Source: Conchocele bisecta (taxonomy: Eukaryota; Mollusca; Bivalvia; Lucinida; Thyasiridae). Taken from it: a stretch of 64,000 bases of DNA. The notes beneath the pieces are model-generated. The model saw only the letters and a program-made list of their open reading frames with translations. It made no database searches and was not told where the DNA came from. The stretch covers positions 118,085,581 to 118,149,580 of the forward strand of contig CM055266.1 of NCBI GenBank assembly GCA_029237695.1. Direction: 5' to 3'. Made by a program: the position numbers and the translations under genes. Below are positions 21,281 through 36,200 of this stretch, one piece after another (position 1 is the stretch's first letter; each line of letters opens with the position of its first letter).

Positions 21281-24200
21281 GTAAATATGCTACTTGGTGT
21301 TTAACCCTTCACCCATATTAAAGTAACTGGAATGGACATTCCCATGTTATCTTTCAGACTATTCCATTTATCAGATCAGGGTGTTGTATACTGACCACAA
21401 ATGCTATAAGCCCCATGTCTCCAGTCACTACCACAAATAAGGCAATGTTTACCAGTAGCCTATTTCACCAACATTGCAAAGTATACTTTGAGAGAGAAAT
21501 TTTCTTTTTTAGGATAAATTTATTAATTTTTAGCTGGGTTTTTTAAAAATAAATCCCGGCTATTTGATTGACGAAAGCCGGACGGGCGGCGTCCACAATC
21601 AATGTTAAGTTTTCTATTAAATGTCCATTTCTCCGTTACTGTACAACCTAGGACCACCAAACTTTGACAGCTTCATAACGCAAGGGGTGCCAACCACATA
21701 CCACTATCCAACATGTGACCTTTTTTTTTACCTTCACCTATTTTTTCCGCTTGAACGACTTAGCCATTTTCAACGTGAAGGTTTCTGTTAAATGTCCATT
21801 TCTCTGTTAGTGTACAACCCAGGACCACCAAACTTTTGACAGCTTCATAAGCAAGAGGTGCCCACCACATACCACTATCCAACATGTGACCTTTTTTTAC
21901 ATTCACCTATTTTTTCCGCGTGAATGACTTCAACGTTAAGTTTTCCTGTTTAAAATGGTAAGTTTTCATGTTTAAGTCCATTTCTCTGTTTCTGTACAAC
22001 CTGGAACCACCATACTTGACTGCTTCATAACTACAGGATTAAATTTTCATGTCTATTTTTTTTCCTTCAAGAAGTTGCCCAAACACAACGTGCAAATTAA
22101 ATCATCCGATGCAGAAAACAGTATTAGTATTTTGTCATGCTTGTGCCATTGTATTATCTGTTATCCAAGTATCTATATCTTGAAAAAAACCGGCCTTTGT
22201 GGCTTTGCCTCGTTTCTTGTTATTATACTGAATTTATTACATTATCACAGCCATTTTGGCTGTGATAATGTAATAAATTCAGTATAATAATTCTGCATAC
22301 TTTTAATCATCAAATATATGCAGTCGTTAGTTCTATATGAAATAATGCATTTCAGGAAAAATAAATTATTACTCCCTCAAAGTATACTTTGCTAGAAAAG
22401 TATACTTTGCAATGTTGGTTAAATCGGCTGCCGGTCTGGGCTTATTGTTTTGTCATAAGGATGTTCAGGGTATTATTTATACTCATACTGGTTCTGTAAT
22501 GAATCATAAATAAGGAAATTAATGCTTTCAACAATACAGACCTTTAGTTTTCTAGTGAGTCATAAATAAGGAAATTAGCCCTTTCAACAATACATACCTC
22601 TTTAGCAGTGTTTGCAAACAGTGTAGATCCAGATGAGCCGGCTCATAACGAGTCGTCTCATCAGGATCCACACTTTTTGCAAGTAATTTTCTAATTTTTA
22701 GAAGAAAAAAACACCCCTTTCTTATAAATGGACTAGTCTAAAAATCATTTTGTGACATTTGGAATGGTTGAAAAATTAACACATCAGTCCATTCCAGTTA
22801 TTTAGGGGTGAAAGAGTTAAATCAGAGAAACCCATTACATACAAAATACCCAGATACGGGTATGAACATTTCTAAATATATTACATTTTTCTCATGTCTC
22901 ATGTAAAGTATATGTTGTGACCATTCATTTGGACCATCTCACGATTCAAGGTTCAAATGGTGTTCACAACATATACTTCTGATGAGAAATAAATATAATA
23001 TTTCCGACTATAAAATAGTATATCTCGAGTCAGATATATATACTGAAAAGGGCTCAGGGCTCCAGATAAGGAATTAGTAATTGAGCATTGTAACTCCATC
23101 ATTTTTGAAGCAATTGGGTATTTCAAAATTTTAATTGGGTAAAATAAAATCACACTACTGTTTACACATCAACAGACAGCAATTATTGAATAGTTTGCTT
23201 CGAAATGAAAACACATCTTGGCATTTTATTAGAAGTGTCTCATTGGAGACAATTCTAATGAAATACCAAGATGTGCTTTCATTGAAAATAAGAAATATAT
23301 GCTATATTTGCGGTCTGTTTATTGTTTTCTGCAGCATGATAAAGGTACCACAAAATTTGTATTGCTTATTGATACTAACTACTTCTGATTCCAATTGGGT
23401 TGTTGGCAATTTTAATTAGGTATTTAAGCAAATTCGCAGCTTATCTGGAGCTCGGGGGTTATTTTCAATGATGTAATATAATAGAGGATATCAAACGACT
23501 CAAAATCACATGAAACCTGGTATACGTGTACTCACCTGTTTACTACAAAACAGCCAGTTTATGTGAAATGGCTATACCTCAAAAAAATAGATTAATTTTA
23601 GATTTGTATCATATTTCTGAACCACATTGTACATATGAGTCGTCTGAAAAGATTTTTGCATTAGTAAAATGCTAGGTATTTTTCAGTATCATAATCATGT
23701 TTTTTTCAATCAATGGTTACTAAATTAGCTAATTTAAATTAAATTAATTAGTGAAATTAGTCCAAATTTAGGATCGTCTGGAGATTTGAATTGATGGATT
23801 TACATTTATTGAGCATAGGCTGCATATGCAGCCTATGCTCAATAAAAGTAAATCCAATAATTGTTAAGAAAACATTGTTAATGTGACATTTACAGACTAT
23901 GATAATGTTGCACTTACAAACATTTTAGTCGTAAGAAGTTTAGTGAAACGGCCCCCTGATGCCTATGACCTTGCGGCTTAATGGACATAAACTCAATTGA
24001 CCAATCAATCAATCAATCAACTTGCAGGCTGGTCATAACTTCGTGAACATGCGACGTGAGGATGTATTGCCGTATGTGAAGCTGATGTGTGGTGTCAGAC
24101 CGGGTGGACCAACCCTGGAGCCAATCCACCATGAGGTCACTGACCTGCCCACCAACTTCGACGGCCGCACTGCCTGGCCAAACTGCCCCTCCCTGAAGGA

Positions 24201-27200
24201 AGTCCGCGACCAGGCCGCATGTGGATCTTGCTGGGTAAGGTCAAGGTCATCTGTGAGTCTAGTAACAATATGAGCATACCAGGTACACAGAGAAATAGAA
24301 ATATGTGTTTCATATTGTTGTCAGGCATTCGGTATGCCGCTTAACCCTTACAGTGCTGAAAGCATTAAATTTTATTCTCTGCTGTTTATTTTCTTTTTAC
24401 CATTTTTCTCATGAAACACACGATTCAAAGCACTGTTAAATTAATTTAAAAAGAAGGTAAAATATGAAACAACAGCAGGCAATTTTCATTTCCAACATTC
24501 TGACTGTTTAATTGCTATGAACATACCTTGTGCATATTAGAAATACAAGCATGCATGTTGCCGTCAGGCATTCAGTATGGCAAGAAAGACTTGAATATAC
24601 GTCATACATAGTAGAAAGAGAAGCATGTGTCTCGTGTTGCCATCAGGCATTGGTTTGGTGTGAAAACAATAATGAACATACCTTGTACATAGTAGAAACA
24701 AAGCAAGAGTCTTCTGTTGCCTTCAGGCCCGTACGTAGGGGTGGTTCCCCTTAATCCGCCGAGGTCTGTCTGTGGATGTGTAAACATTTATTTTTGCAAC
24801 TCCGGTCCTTCGCGCCGTTGATAACGCACCCCTCTATATAAAGTCCTGCCTTGTGCATAGTGGAAATACAAGCATGCATCTCATGTAGCAGCCTTCATAC
24901 CTTTGGTACATGTATGCCACAAAAACAATTGTGTAAATACCTTGGGGCCGTTTCACTAAACTTTGTACGACTAAAATGTTTGTAAGTGCAAATTTAGGAA
25001 TGTCTGGAAATTTCAATTGATGGATTTACATGTATTGAGCATAGGCTGCATATGCAGCCTATGCTCAATAAATGTAAATCCAATAATTGTTTACAAGAAA
25101 ACATTGTTAATGTGAAATTTACAGACTGTTATAAGTTTTGCACTTACGACCATTTTAGTCGTACAAAGTTTAGTGAAATGGCCCCCTTGTACCTAGTAGA
25201 AGTACAAACATGCATCTCATGTGACCTTCAGTCCATTGGTATGGCTCCGTCAAATATATGTACATGTACAAGTACATGTTTTCCTACATAATAACTCTTG
25301 TTAACTAAAATTTTCATTAACTCAATATTTTCTTCAGTCACTTGGACATCGAGTAAACGAGTGTAGACTGTACCTTGAACATAAGTGGGTGGCAGGTGGG
25401 AGCATGCTGACCAGAGACCTGGGGGCCGTTTCACTAAACTTTGTACGACTAATATGTTCATAAGTGCAAAATTATGATAGGCTGTACATTTCACATTAAC
25501 AGAGTTTTCTTGTAAACAATTATTGGATTTACATTTATTGAGCATAGGCTGCCTGTGCTCAATAAATGTAAATGCATTAATTGTTTACAAGAAACATGGT
25601 TAATGTGAAATTTACAGACTAGTCACTTATGAACATTTTACTCGTACAAGGTTTAGTGAAACGGGCCCCTGGTGTGCCCCTCAGATACATCATTGGCATT
25701 CTTGTATGTGAGAGTTGAATTTGGTTATACGTCTTATATGAGTAATATGATTATTCCTAATCTTATTGCTTTTAGGGGAAGGGGCCAAGTGACTTTGGTG
25801 TGGTATCGACCTGGCACCAGGTCAAGTTATTCTAATTTCAGGACTGAATGTGTATTTATTTTGATGTAAATATTCTATTTTGTGATTTTTCCCCCCATTG
25901 CAACAGGTTGAATGCAGGATTAAATCTGTTGGCCCGGCTTTAAATGATCTTAGCTGTTGATAGACCATTAAACACCATTAAATAAACAAAACCTTGTACA
26001 TACTAGAAATACAAGCATGTGTCTCGTGTTTCCTTCAGGCTTTCGGGATGGTGGAAGCGGGCACAGACAGGATCTGTATCCAGAGTAAGGGCCAGGTGAA
26101 CGCTCATCTTTCTGCCGAAGACCTTAACTCGTGCTGTGAGTCCTGTGGAGATGGGTAAGTGGGTCACAGAGACAGAATAGTGTCAGTTACTTACTTACAT
26201 GTCAAGGCAGTGACACAGCATGATACATGCCAATAGCGGTGTCTAAAATAATGCCGGACCAAGTTTAAACAACATTTGATTCTGTCTAATTCAATTTTTT
26301 CTGCAGAATGTTCAGACTAACTGCAGAAGTACGGTAATGCTGCTAAATTTGGTATTGGCGGAGACCGCAGTCGTATTGATGAAAAATAAGATTTACCCGA
26401 CACCTCCAGGGCACTGTCATTAATCCAGTGTAAACAATAGACCACGTGATCCCATACCCTGTATCAGTCATCATTCACATGGTAAATGCACAGTTGACTG
26501 AAAATAAATCGCATGTCAGTATTGTCTCTAATATAAGTGTAAGGTCATCAACATACAGGGGGGGATCCAGAATTTCTGGTTTGGGGCGGAACTTCTTACT
26601 TGAAATAGTTTACTATGTTTTTTAACGAGTGGTTTCGACCAAGCAGAGGTCTGGAGATTGCTAGGGTGTTACGGGGGCATCCACCCCCAAAATATGTTTG
26701 ATATCTCAGAGCTCCAGTTAAGGTGCGTAATTTTATCAACTTTCGGGAGACTTTCGTTATTTCTTCGCCAAAATTGGCAAGTTGGGAGTGCTTTAGAATC
26801 GTCTCGATGAGACGATTCTAAAGCAATCCCAACTTGCCATTTTTTGTGAAGAATTAAGAAAAATACCCGGAAAATTTGGAAAACTGGAGCTCTATATCTA
26901 CCTTCCGCTTCCTGCGTTCTGGTGCATTTTAGGGCAAAACAAATCTTTACTCACCAAATGTTTGGGGGTTGTGGGCGCGTGCCAGGTCCACTGCCCCTGA
27001 ATCTGCCATTGACGTAGTAAATCAGTACCTGAGTATAACAAGTCACCTGAAATATTTGTAAATATACATCATTCAACATCACAGTGCCGTTTACCGGGTT
27101 AAAAAGTACATTGTGAATGTGATATAGCACTAGTTTTGTCACTCCGCCTTACCCACAAACAGGCATCGAAATCGACGGCCTCTGAAAATATTAATGATGT

Positions 27201-30200
27201 TTACAGATATGCCGTACAACAACTACCGTACGTAAATTAATCTATCTAGAATAAAATGTGCACCATTCCAACATTGTTGTGCCTATTAATTGTGAATAAA
27301 TCGGAGAATTACCTGTACTATCAAAAAAAATGGCTGTCATTGTTACAGCAAAACTCATGTGACGTGACGTCATTTATAGAAAGAGCCAATCTGAACGCGT
27401 TTCACAGTTCAAGGTGACCATCGATTTCGACAACTTATTGTGGGGAAGACCATGTGTGCTGTATCACAGACACCAAACACTATTTAACCCGCTAAATAGC
27501 ACTGTGATGCTTTTTACAAATTTTACGATGTATTTTTACAAATATTTGACATCAAATGTTATGGTAGGGTAACAATTTCTATCATTTTAGCAGCTTTGAT
27601 TCTCCATGCTACTGATCTTATACTTTATATTAGAAACTTAGTATTTATGGATTTACATTTATTGAGCATATGATGCTCCATAAATGTAAATCCAATTATG
27701 TCCTCATCTCTGATTCAGAGCCCCAGATAAGGTGCATATTGGCGTATTTTACACACTTATTTTAGCAGAATACGCATTGATTATCAGAAGTGGGAGTACA
27801 AAATACTCACAGCAATGTGCAAATATGCATTGATTTTCAAATTGAGTAGTGAAAATACAGTAAAGTTGAAAATTTACTTAGTTGAGCTGCAAAAAAGCAA
27901 CAGTGTTTGCTTTTTGCAGCTGAAATAAGTGAATTTTTTAATTGTTTTATTACCCAGGTTTTTTGAAAAAAAATCCAGGCTATTGGATTGGCGGGCGGGC
28001 AGCCACAATCAATGTTATGTTTTCGTGTTTGAGTCCATTTCTTTGTTACTGTACCACCTAGGACCACCAAACTTTCACAGCTTCATAATCAAGGGGTGCC
28101 CACCACATATCACTATGCAACATGTTACTTTTTTAGCCAGGTTTTTTGAAAAAAAATCCAGGCTATTGGATTGGCGAAAGCCGGGCGGGCGCGGGCGGGC
28201 GGGCGGGCGGGCGGGCGGCGGGCGGCGTCCACAATCAATGTTAAGTTTTCGTGTTTGAGTCCATTTCTTTGTTACTGTACCACCTAGGACCACCAACTTT
28301 CACAGCTTCATAATCAAGGGGTGCCCACCACATATTACTATCCAACATGTTACTTTTTTTTTAACTTGACCCATTTTTCCGCGTAGTCGACTTAGCCATT
28401 TTCAATGTTAAGTTTTCGCGTTTACAATGTTAAGTTTTCGTGTTTAAGTCCATTTCTTTGGTACTGTACCACCTAGGACCACCAAACTTTCACAGCTTCA
28501 TAATCAAGGGGTACCCACCACATATCACTATCCAACATGTTACTTTTTTTTTTTAACTTCACCCATTTTTTCCGCGCAGTCGACTTAGCCATTTTCAATG
28601 TTAAGTTTTCGCGTTTACAATGTTAAGTTTTCGTGTTTAAGTCCATTTCTTTGGTACTGTACCACCTAGGACCACCAAACTTTCACAGCTTCATAACCAA
28701 GGGGTGCCTACCACATACAACTATCCAACATGTGACCATTTTTTTACCTTCACCTATTATTTCTACGTAATTGACTTAGCCATTTTCAACGTTAACTTTT
28801 TAACGTACTCTGGTTAGAGTTTTTTGGTTAAAAACTTTTTCGTTATACTATATCTCTGCAACTGCTTCGCCCATTACCTTGAAACTTCACATGGGTGTTT
28901 ATCATCATCCATATTTTCATTCTAACCCCCAACCGTGCGGCCCCTGTGCCCAATGTCAAGGTCAAATTACTTTGAATTTTTTTTGTTAAAGTTTTTTCGT
29001 GTACTATATCTCTGCAACTGCTTCATCCAATACCTTGATACTTCACATGGGTGTTTATCATCATTGTCGCACCTGCTTGCGGAAAGCGCGATCCTGTGCC
29101 CAATGTCAAGGTCAAATTACTTTGAATTTTTTTGTTAAGGTTTTTTTCGTGTACTATATTCTCTGCAACTGCTTCACCCAATACCTTGATACTTCACATG
29201 GGTGTTTATCATCATTGTTGCACCTGCTTGCGGAAAGCGCGATCCCTGTGCCCAATGTCAAGGTCAAATTACTTGAATTTTTTTGTTAAAGTTTTTTCGT
29301 TGTATATATCTCTGCAACTGCTTCACAAATACTTGATACTTCACATGGGTGTTTATCATCATTGTCGCCATCTGCTTGCGGAAAGGCGCGATCCTGTGCC
29401 CAATGTCAAGGTCAAATTACTTTGAATTTTTTTGTTAAAGTTTTTTCGTGTACTATATCTCTGCAACTGCTTCACCCAATACCTTGATACTTCACATGGG
29501 TGTTTATCATCATTGTCGCACCTGCTTGCGGAAAGCGCGATCCTGTGCCCAATTGTCAAGGTCAAATTACTTTGAATTTTTTTGTTTTTAAAGTTTTTTC
29601 GTGTACTATATCTCTGCAACTGCTTCACCCAATACCTTGATACTTCACATGGGTGTTTATCATCATTGTCGCACTGCTTGCGGGAAAGCGCGATCCTGTG
29701 CCCAATGTCAGGTCAAATTACTTTGAATTTTTTTGTTAAATTTTTTTCGTGTTACTATATCTCTGCAACTGCTTCACCCAATACCTTGATACTTCACATG
29801 GGTGCTTATCATCATTGTCGCACCTGCTTGCGGAAAGCGCGCGATCCTGTGCCCAATGTCAAGGTCAAATTACTTTGAATTTTTTGTTAAAGTTTTTTCG
29901 TGTACTATATCTCTGCAAACTGCTTCACCCAATACCTTGATACTTCACATGGGTGTTTATCATCATTGTCGCACCTGCTTGCGGAAAGCGCGATCCTGTG
30001 CCCAATGTCAAGGTCAAATTACTTTGAATTATTTTGTTAAAGTTTTTTTCGTGTACTATATCTGCAACGCTTCACCCAATACCTTGATACTTCACATGGG
30101 TGTTTATCATCATTGTTGCACCTGCTTGCGGAAAGCGCGATCCTGTGCCCAATGTCAAGGTCAAATTACTTTGAATTTTTTTGTTAAAAGTTTTTATTTT

Positions 30201-33200
30201 TTCCGTGTACTATATCTCTGCAACTGCTTCACCAATACCTTGATACTTCACATGGGTGTTTTATCATCATTGTCGCACCTGCTTGCGGAAAGCGCGATCC
30301 TGTGCCCTATGTCAAGTTCAAAGTTACTTTGAATTTTTTTGTTAAAGTTTTTTCGTGTACTATATCTCTGCAACTGCTTCACCCAATACCTTTGATACTT
30401 CACATGGGTGTTTATCATCATTGTCACACCTGCTTGCGGAAAGCGCGATATCGTCAGCATTTTGGCATACGTCCGTCGTTCGTCCGTGTGTGTCCGGTTA
30501 AAGTTTTTTGGTTAAAGTTTTTCCATCTACTATATCTATTTTGTTAGTGTCCATGCCTCGCCCCAAGGCGCGACATGCAGGCCACGGCCATCTAGTCTAC
30601 AAAAGTGGGTATAATTATGTTATCCAGTGTCTATGCTTGGAAAAAACCTGGCCTTCGTGGCTTTGCCTCGTTTCTTGTTTTTAACTTGACCCATTTTTTT
30701 TTTCCACCGCGCAATCGACTTAGCCATTTTCAATGTTAAGTTTTCGCGTTTTCAATGTTAAGTTTTTGTGTTTAAGTCCATTTCTTTGGTACTGTACCAC
30801 CTAGGACCACCAAACTTTCACAGCTTCATAATCAAGGGGTGCCCACCACATATCACTATCCAACAAGTTACTTTTTTTTTTAACTTGACCCATTTTTTCC
30901 GCACAGTCGACTTAGCCATTTTCAATGTTAAGTTTTCGCGTTTACAATGTTAAGTTTTCGTGTTTAAGGTGATCCATTTCTTTGGTACTGTACCACCTAG
31001 GACCACCAAACTTTCACAGCTTCATAACCAAGGGGTGCCTACCACATACAACTATCCAACATGTGACCATTTTTTTACCTTCACCTATTATTTCTACGTA
31101 ATTGACTTAGCCATTTTCAACGTTAACTTTTTAACGTACGTCTGGTTAAATTTTTTGGTTAAAACTTTTTTGTTATACTATATCTCTGCAACTGCTTCGC
31201 CCATTACCTTGAAACTTCACATGGGTGTTTATCATCGTCCATATTTTCACTCTAACCCCCAACCGTGCGGCCCCTGTGCGCAATGTCAAGGTCAAATTAC
31301 TTTGAATTTATTTGTTAAAGTTTTTTTGTGTACTATATCTCTGCAAGTCCTTCACTTATTACCTTGATACTTCACATGGGTGTTTATCATCATTGTCGCA
31401 CCCGCTTGCGGAAAGCGCGATATCGTCGGCATTTTGGCATACGTCCGTACGTCCGTGTGTCCGGTTAAAGTTTTTTCGTTAAAGTTTTTCCATCTACTAT
31501 ATCTATTTTTTTAGTGTCCTTGCCTCGCCCCAAGGTGCGACATGCAGACCACGGCCATCTAGTCTACAAAAAGTGGGTATAATTATGTTATCCAAGTGTC
31601 CATGCTTGGAAAAAACCTGGCCTTCGTGGCTTTGCCTCGTTTCTTGTTTTTTATCATTTGAAGAAAATCAATATTACATTTGTAAAAGTAAAATTGAATT
31701 TGAAATCTGAGGGTTTAATACTCTTTAGATACAAAACTTATCTGGAGCTCTGATCAGGTGATTGTTTCTGGCACCTGTGAGTCAATGCATAGCACGTTAC
31801 CTGATAAACTGGAATGAAACTGTCGTATGACTGGTGGATACTCTGTGACAACTGTTTATACAATGTCTCCTAGATGCGATGGTGGTTACCCGTCGGCAGC
31901 GTGGGATTACTTCAAGGATGACGGTCTAGTCACTGGCGGACAGTACAATTCCAAACAGGCAAGTCATTATAATCCTGTTTGGGCCACCTGGGCTGCCAAA
32001 AACAGGCCCTTTTTCAGGTTTTTCTGATAATCATTTGTGACTTGCCATGTGATTTTGTACCTAAGAACATTTGTGATTTTTCAATTCAATTCCACATTTG
32101 CTATGAGAATTTTGTCAACTTCCGATGTTATTTACTGAAACTATCTTAAATTTTGTAAATATTTTTCACGAAATATCGCACATGTTCTTATAGGTACAAA
32201 ATCACATAGCTTGTCTCATTTATTATCATTAGTATTTCCCCCAAGCCTATGTTATCGTGCCTCCGTGCCATACATGATTTTGGTGGCACCATGTCCGAAT
32301 GTAGTGGCCCAATGATGCTCAAAAGAATTGTAAAAAAAATAAAAATACAATAAAAATTTTGTGTCTGCTGTTTACTTTCTGTTTTTAGCCAGGTTTTTTA
32401 AAAAAAAATCCAGGCTATTGGATTGACGAAAGCCGGGCGGGGGAGGGCGGGAGGCGGGCTGGACGCGGACGCGTCCACAATCAATGTTAAGTTTTCGTGT
32501 TTGAGTCCATTTCTTTGTTACTGTACCACCTAGGACCACCAAACTTTCACAGCTTCATAATCAAGGGGTGCCCACCACATATCACTATCCAACATGTTAC
32601 TTTTTTTTTAACTTGACCCATTTTTTCCGCGCAATCGACTTAGCCATTTTCAATGTTAAGTTTTCGCGTTTTCAATGTTAAGTTTTCGTGTTTAAGTCCA
32701 TTTCTTTGGTACTGTACCACCTAGGACCACCAAACTTTCACAGCCTCATAATCAAGGGATGCCCACCACATATCACTATCCAACATGTTAATTTTTTTTT
32801 GAACTTGACCCATTTTTTCCGCGCAGTCGACTTAGCCATTTTCAATGTTAACTTTTCGCGTTTACAATGTTAATTTTTCGTGTTTAAGTCCATTTCTTTG
32901 GTACTGTACCACCTAGGACCACCAAACTTTCACAGCTTCATAACCAAGGGGTGCCTACCACATACAACTATCCAACATGTGACCATTTTTTTACCTTCAC
33001 CTATTATTTCTACGTAATTGACTTAGCCATTTTCAACGTTAACTTTTTAACGTACATCTGGTTAAATTTTTTGGTTAAAACTTTTTTGTTATACTATATC
33101 TCTGCAACTGCTTCGCCCATTACCTTGAAACTTCACATGGGTGTTTATCATCGTCCATATTTTCACTCTAACCCCCAACCGTGCGGCCCCTGTGCGCAAT

Positions 33201-36200
33201 GTCAAGGTCAAATTACTTTTCGTGTACTATATCTCTGCAACTTATTCACCCATTACCTTGATACTTCACATGGGTGTTTATCATCATTGTCGCACCCGCT
33301 TGCGGAAAGCGCAATATCGTCGGCATTTTGGCATACGTCCGTCTGTCCGTACGTCCGTGTGTCCGGTTAAAGTTTTTTCGTTAAAGTTTTTCCATCTACA
33401 ATATCTATTTTTTTAGTGTCCATGCCTCGCCCCAAGGCCCGACATGCAGGCCACGGTCATCTAGTGTACAAAAAGTGGGTATAATTATGTTATCCAAGTG
33501 TCCATGCTTGGAAAAAACCTGGCCTTCGTGGCTTTGCCTCGTTTCTTGTTTCACATTAAGAACATGTTTCAATGGCACTTTAGAATCATTTCCCATGGAT
33601 TTCAGGGCTGTATGCCGTACTCCATCAAGGCGTGTGACCACCACGTGGTCGGACACCTGCAGCCATGCGGGGATATTGGCCCCACCCCCCCGTGTGAGAA
33701 GAAGTGCGAGCCCAGCTACAACCGCACCTTCAACGATGATCGCCATTACGGTAGGTATTGTTAAAGGTCCGGGTCGCAGGTATTTGCAGAAAATGATGAA
33801 ACAAATTACATGTAGTAAAAATTGTATCCCCCGGACTCCGTCGGGGGATACTATGGATTTGACAGCGGGCCGCGCCCGCGCCCGCATCCGCCGCAGACAC
33901 TTCTTGTCCGGAGCATAACTCAAACACCCTTTGGAATATTTTCATGAAACTTCACACATGCATAGACCACGACCCGAAGGTGTGTCACACACAAGAATGA
34001 CAACTCTTGCATAGGTAATTTTTGAGTTATCTCCCTTTTTTGTTTCTCGCACTGATTTCGTGTCCGGAACATAACTCCACCACCCTTTGGAATATTTTTA
34101 TGAAACTTCACACATGCATAGACCACGACCCGAAGGTGTGTCACGCACAAGAATGACAACTCTTGCATAGCTATTTTTTGAGTTATCTCCCTTTTTTGTT
34201 TCACGCACTGATTGACCATAACTCGACCACCCTTTGGAATATTTTTATGAAACTTCACACATTCAATTAGACCACGACTACAATTAGACTACAAACTGGG
34301 CAATAATGCATGAAGACCCGTTTTCTCGTCTGCACTGTACACCTTTTCTCGTGTGCTCTGTACACCTTACCTGTAGAGAGAACAATAGAGACTGGGAGAA
34401 CCGTTCACCTGTGCATGTGCTAGCATGTGCTAGCATGTGCAAATGTCCAGTCTTGACCACTCTTGACCACAGGTAATTTATACAGGTAAATTACTACATT
34501 GCATATTACATTTCCGTAAACTGTGTTGAAAATATTGTGGCATTATGTGGACCTGTGCAGATATATGTAGATAAATATAGGACTATTAAAAAACAATTCT
34601 GGGCTCCAGTAGCAAGCATTATTATTTTTAATTTTTAAACTTTTTTTTTCCATTTTTTTTTTCAAATTCTTTTTCAATTTTTGTCTAGTAGCATAAGGTC
34701 GTAAGTGCTATATACAGACTATTCACCTGTGCATGTGCTAGCATGTGCAACTGACCACTGACCACTTACAGGTAATTTATACAGGTAAATGATTATATTG
34801 CATTTCCGTAAACTGTGTTGAAAATATTGTGGCAATATGTGGACCTGTGCATATATGATATGTAGATAAATATATGACTATTAAAAAACATTCTGGGCTC
34901 CAGTAGGGAGCATTATTTTTTTTATTTTTTTTTTATTTTATTTTATTTTTTCCATTTTATTTTTTACATTCTTTTTCAATTTTTTAACTGACCACTAACT
35001 TATTACAGGTAATTTATACAAGTACATTATTACATTTCCGTAAACTGTGTTGACAATATTGTGGCAGTATGTGGACCTGTGCAGATATATGTAGATAAAT
35101 ATAGGACTATAAAAAAAAAATTCTGGGCTCCAGTAGCAAGCATTATTATTTTTAATTTTTAAACTTTTTTTTTCCATTTTTTTTTTTCATTTTTTTTTTC
35201 TTCAAATTATTTTTAAATTTTTGTCTAGTAGCATAAGGTCGTAAGTGCTATATACAGACTATTATCATATAATAAAACAATTATTGACTAGTGAGCTATA
35301 GAATATAATCTGATATTCTATGGCTCACTAGTCAATAATTGTATAATATGTTCGGGCCAGTGAAAATTGCTTTCGGGCCCAGGCTCGAGGTCAAGGCTGG
35401 ACAAGGCGAGGCATTTGATTCTGCTGAATTCTTGTTTACTTATCTCCCTTTGTTGTTTCGTGCTCTGATTCGTGCTCTGCTCTGATTTTGTACCCAGAGC
35501 ATAACTCGAACACCCTTTGGAATATTTTTATGCCCCACCACGATAGTGGAGGGGGCATTTAGTGTTACCCTTGTCCGTCCGTCCGTCCGTCTGTCCGTCC
35601 GCACACACGAATGGGTACTTGTTGTAAGCGTACGGGGATCTTATTGGGTAGGGTTAGGATAGTGTTGGGTACTCTTGTTGGGTATTTTTATAGAGTAAAA
35701 ACCCAACAAGTATTCATTCGTAGGAACGTGCGTCCCGTCCTCCCGTCGTCCCGTCCATCCGTCCGTCACAAAGCTTTAACACTCGGGTAAATGTCTCATA
35801 ATTTCTTCATCCTTCGACCGATCTCCTTCATATTTCATATACACATTGCTCTAATGGTCCCTCTACACCGCCCTGTGCCAAATCCACGTTCGTCCTGCCC
35901 CCGCCAAGCCCAGGGTTCAGATCACATACTTAGTGCTTCAAAAACTTTAACGCTCAGGTAAATATCTTATAATTTCTGTTTTCTTTCACGGATCAGCTTC
36001 ATATTTCACATATGCATTGCTCTAATGGTCCTCTACCGCCCTGTGCCAAATCCACGTTCTTCCTGCCCCCGCCAAGCCCAGGGTCAAGGTCACATACTTG
36101 GTGCTTCAAAAACTTTAACGCTTAGGTAAAAGAAAAATTTTGACTTGGACTTTGGCCTCATTTATTATCAAAGCGATATGTGGGACATCCGTGTTCTATG

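Noticed and set aside
24530..24754. 74-codon open frame in intron 2
   Set aside because: It lies among short degenerate direct repeats (TACATAGTAGAAA, GTTGCCATCAGGCATT) and shows no conserved protein.
28935..30547. Overlapping open frames with repeated peptides (for example HMGVYHHC)
   Set aside because: They are translations of the 146-bp tandem array. The frame changes at every indel in the T runs, and no start or splice context is conserved.
33405..33923. 172-codon minus-strand frame opposite cathepsin B exon 5
   Set aside because: It is a shadow of the coding exon and of a G+C-rich element head; no homology pattern on this strand.
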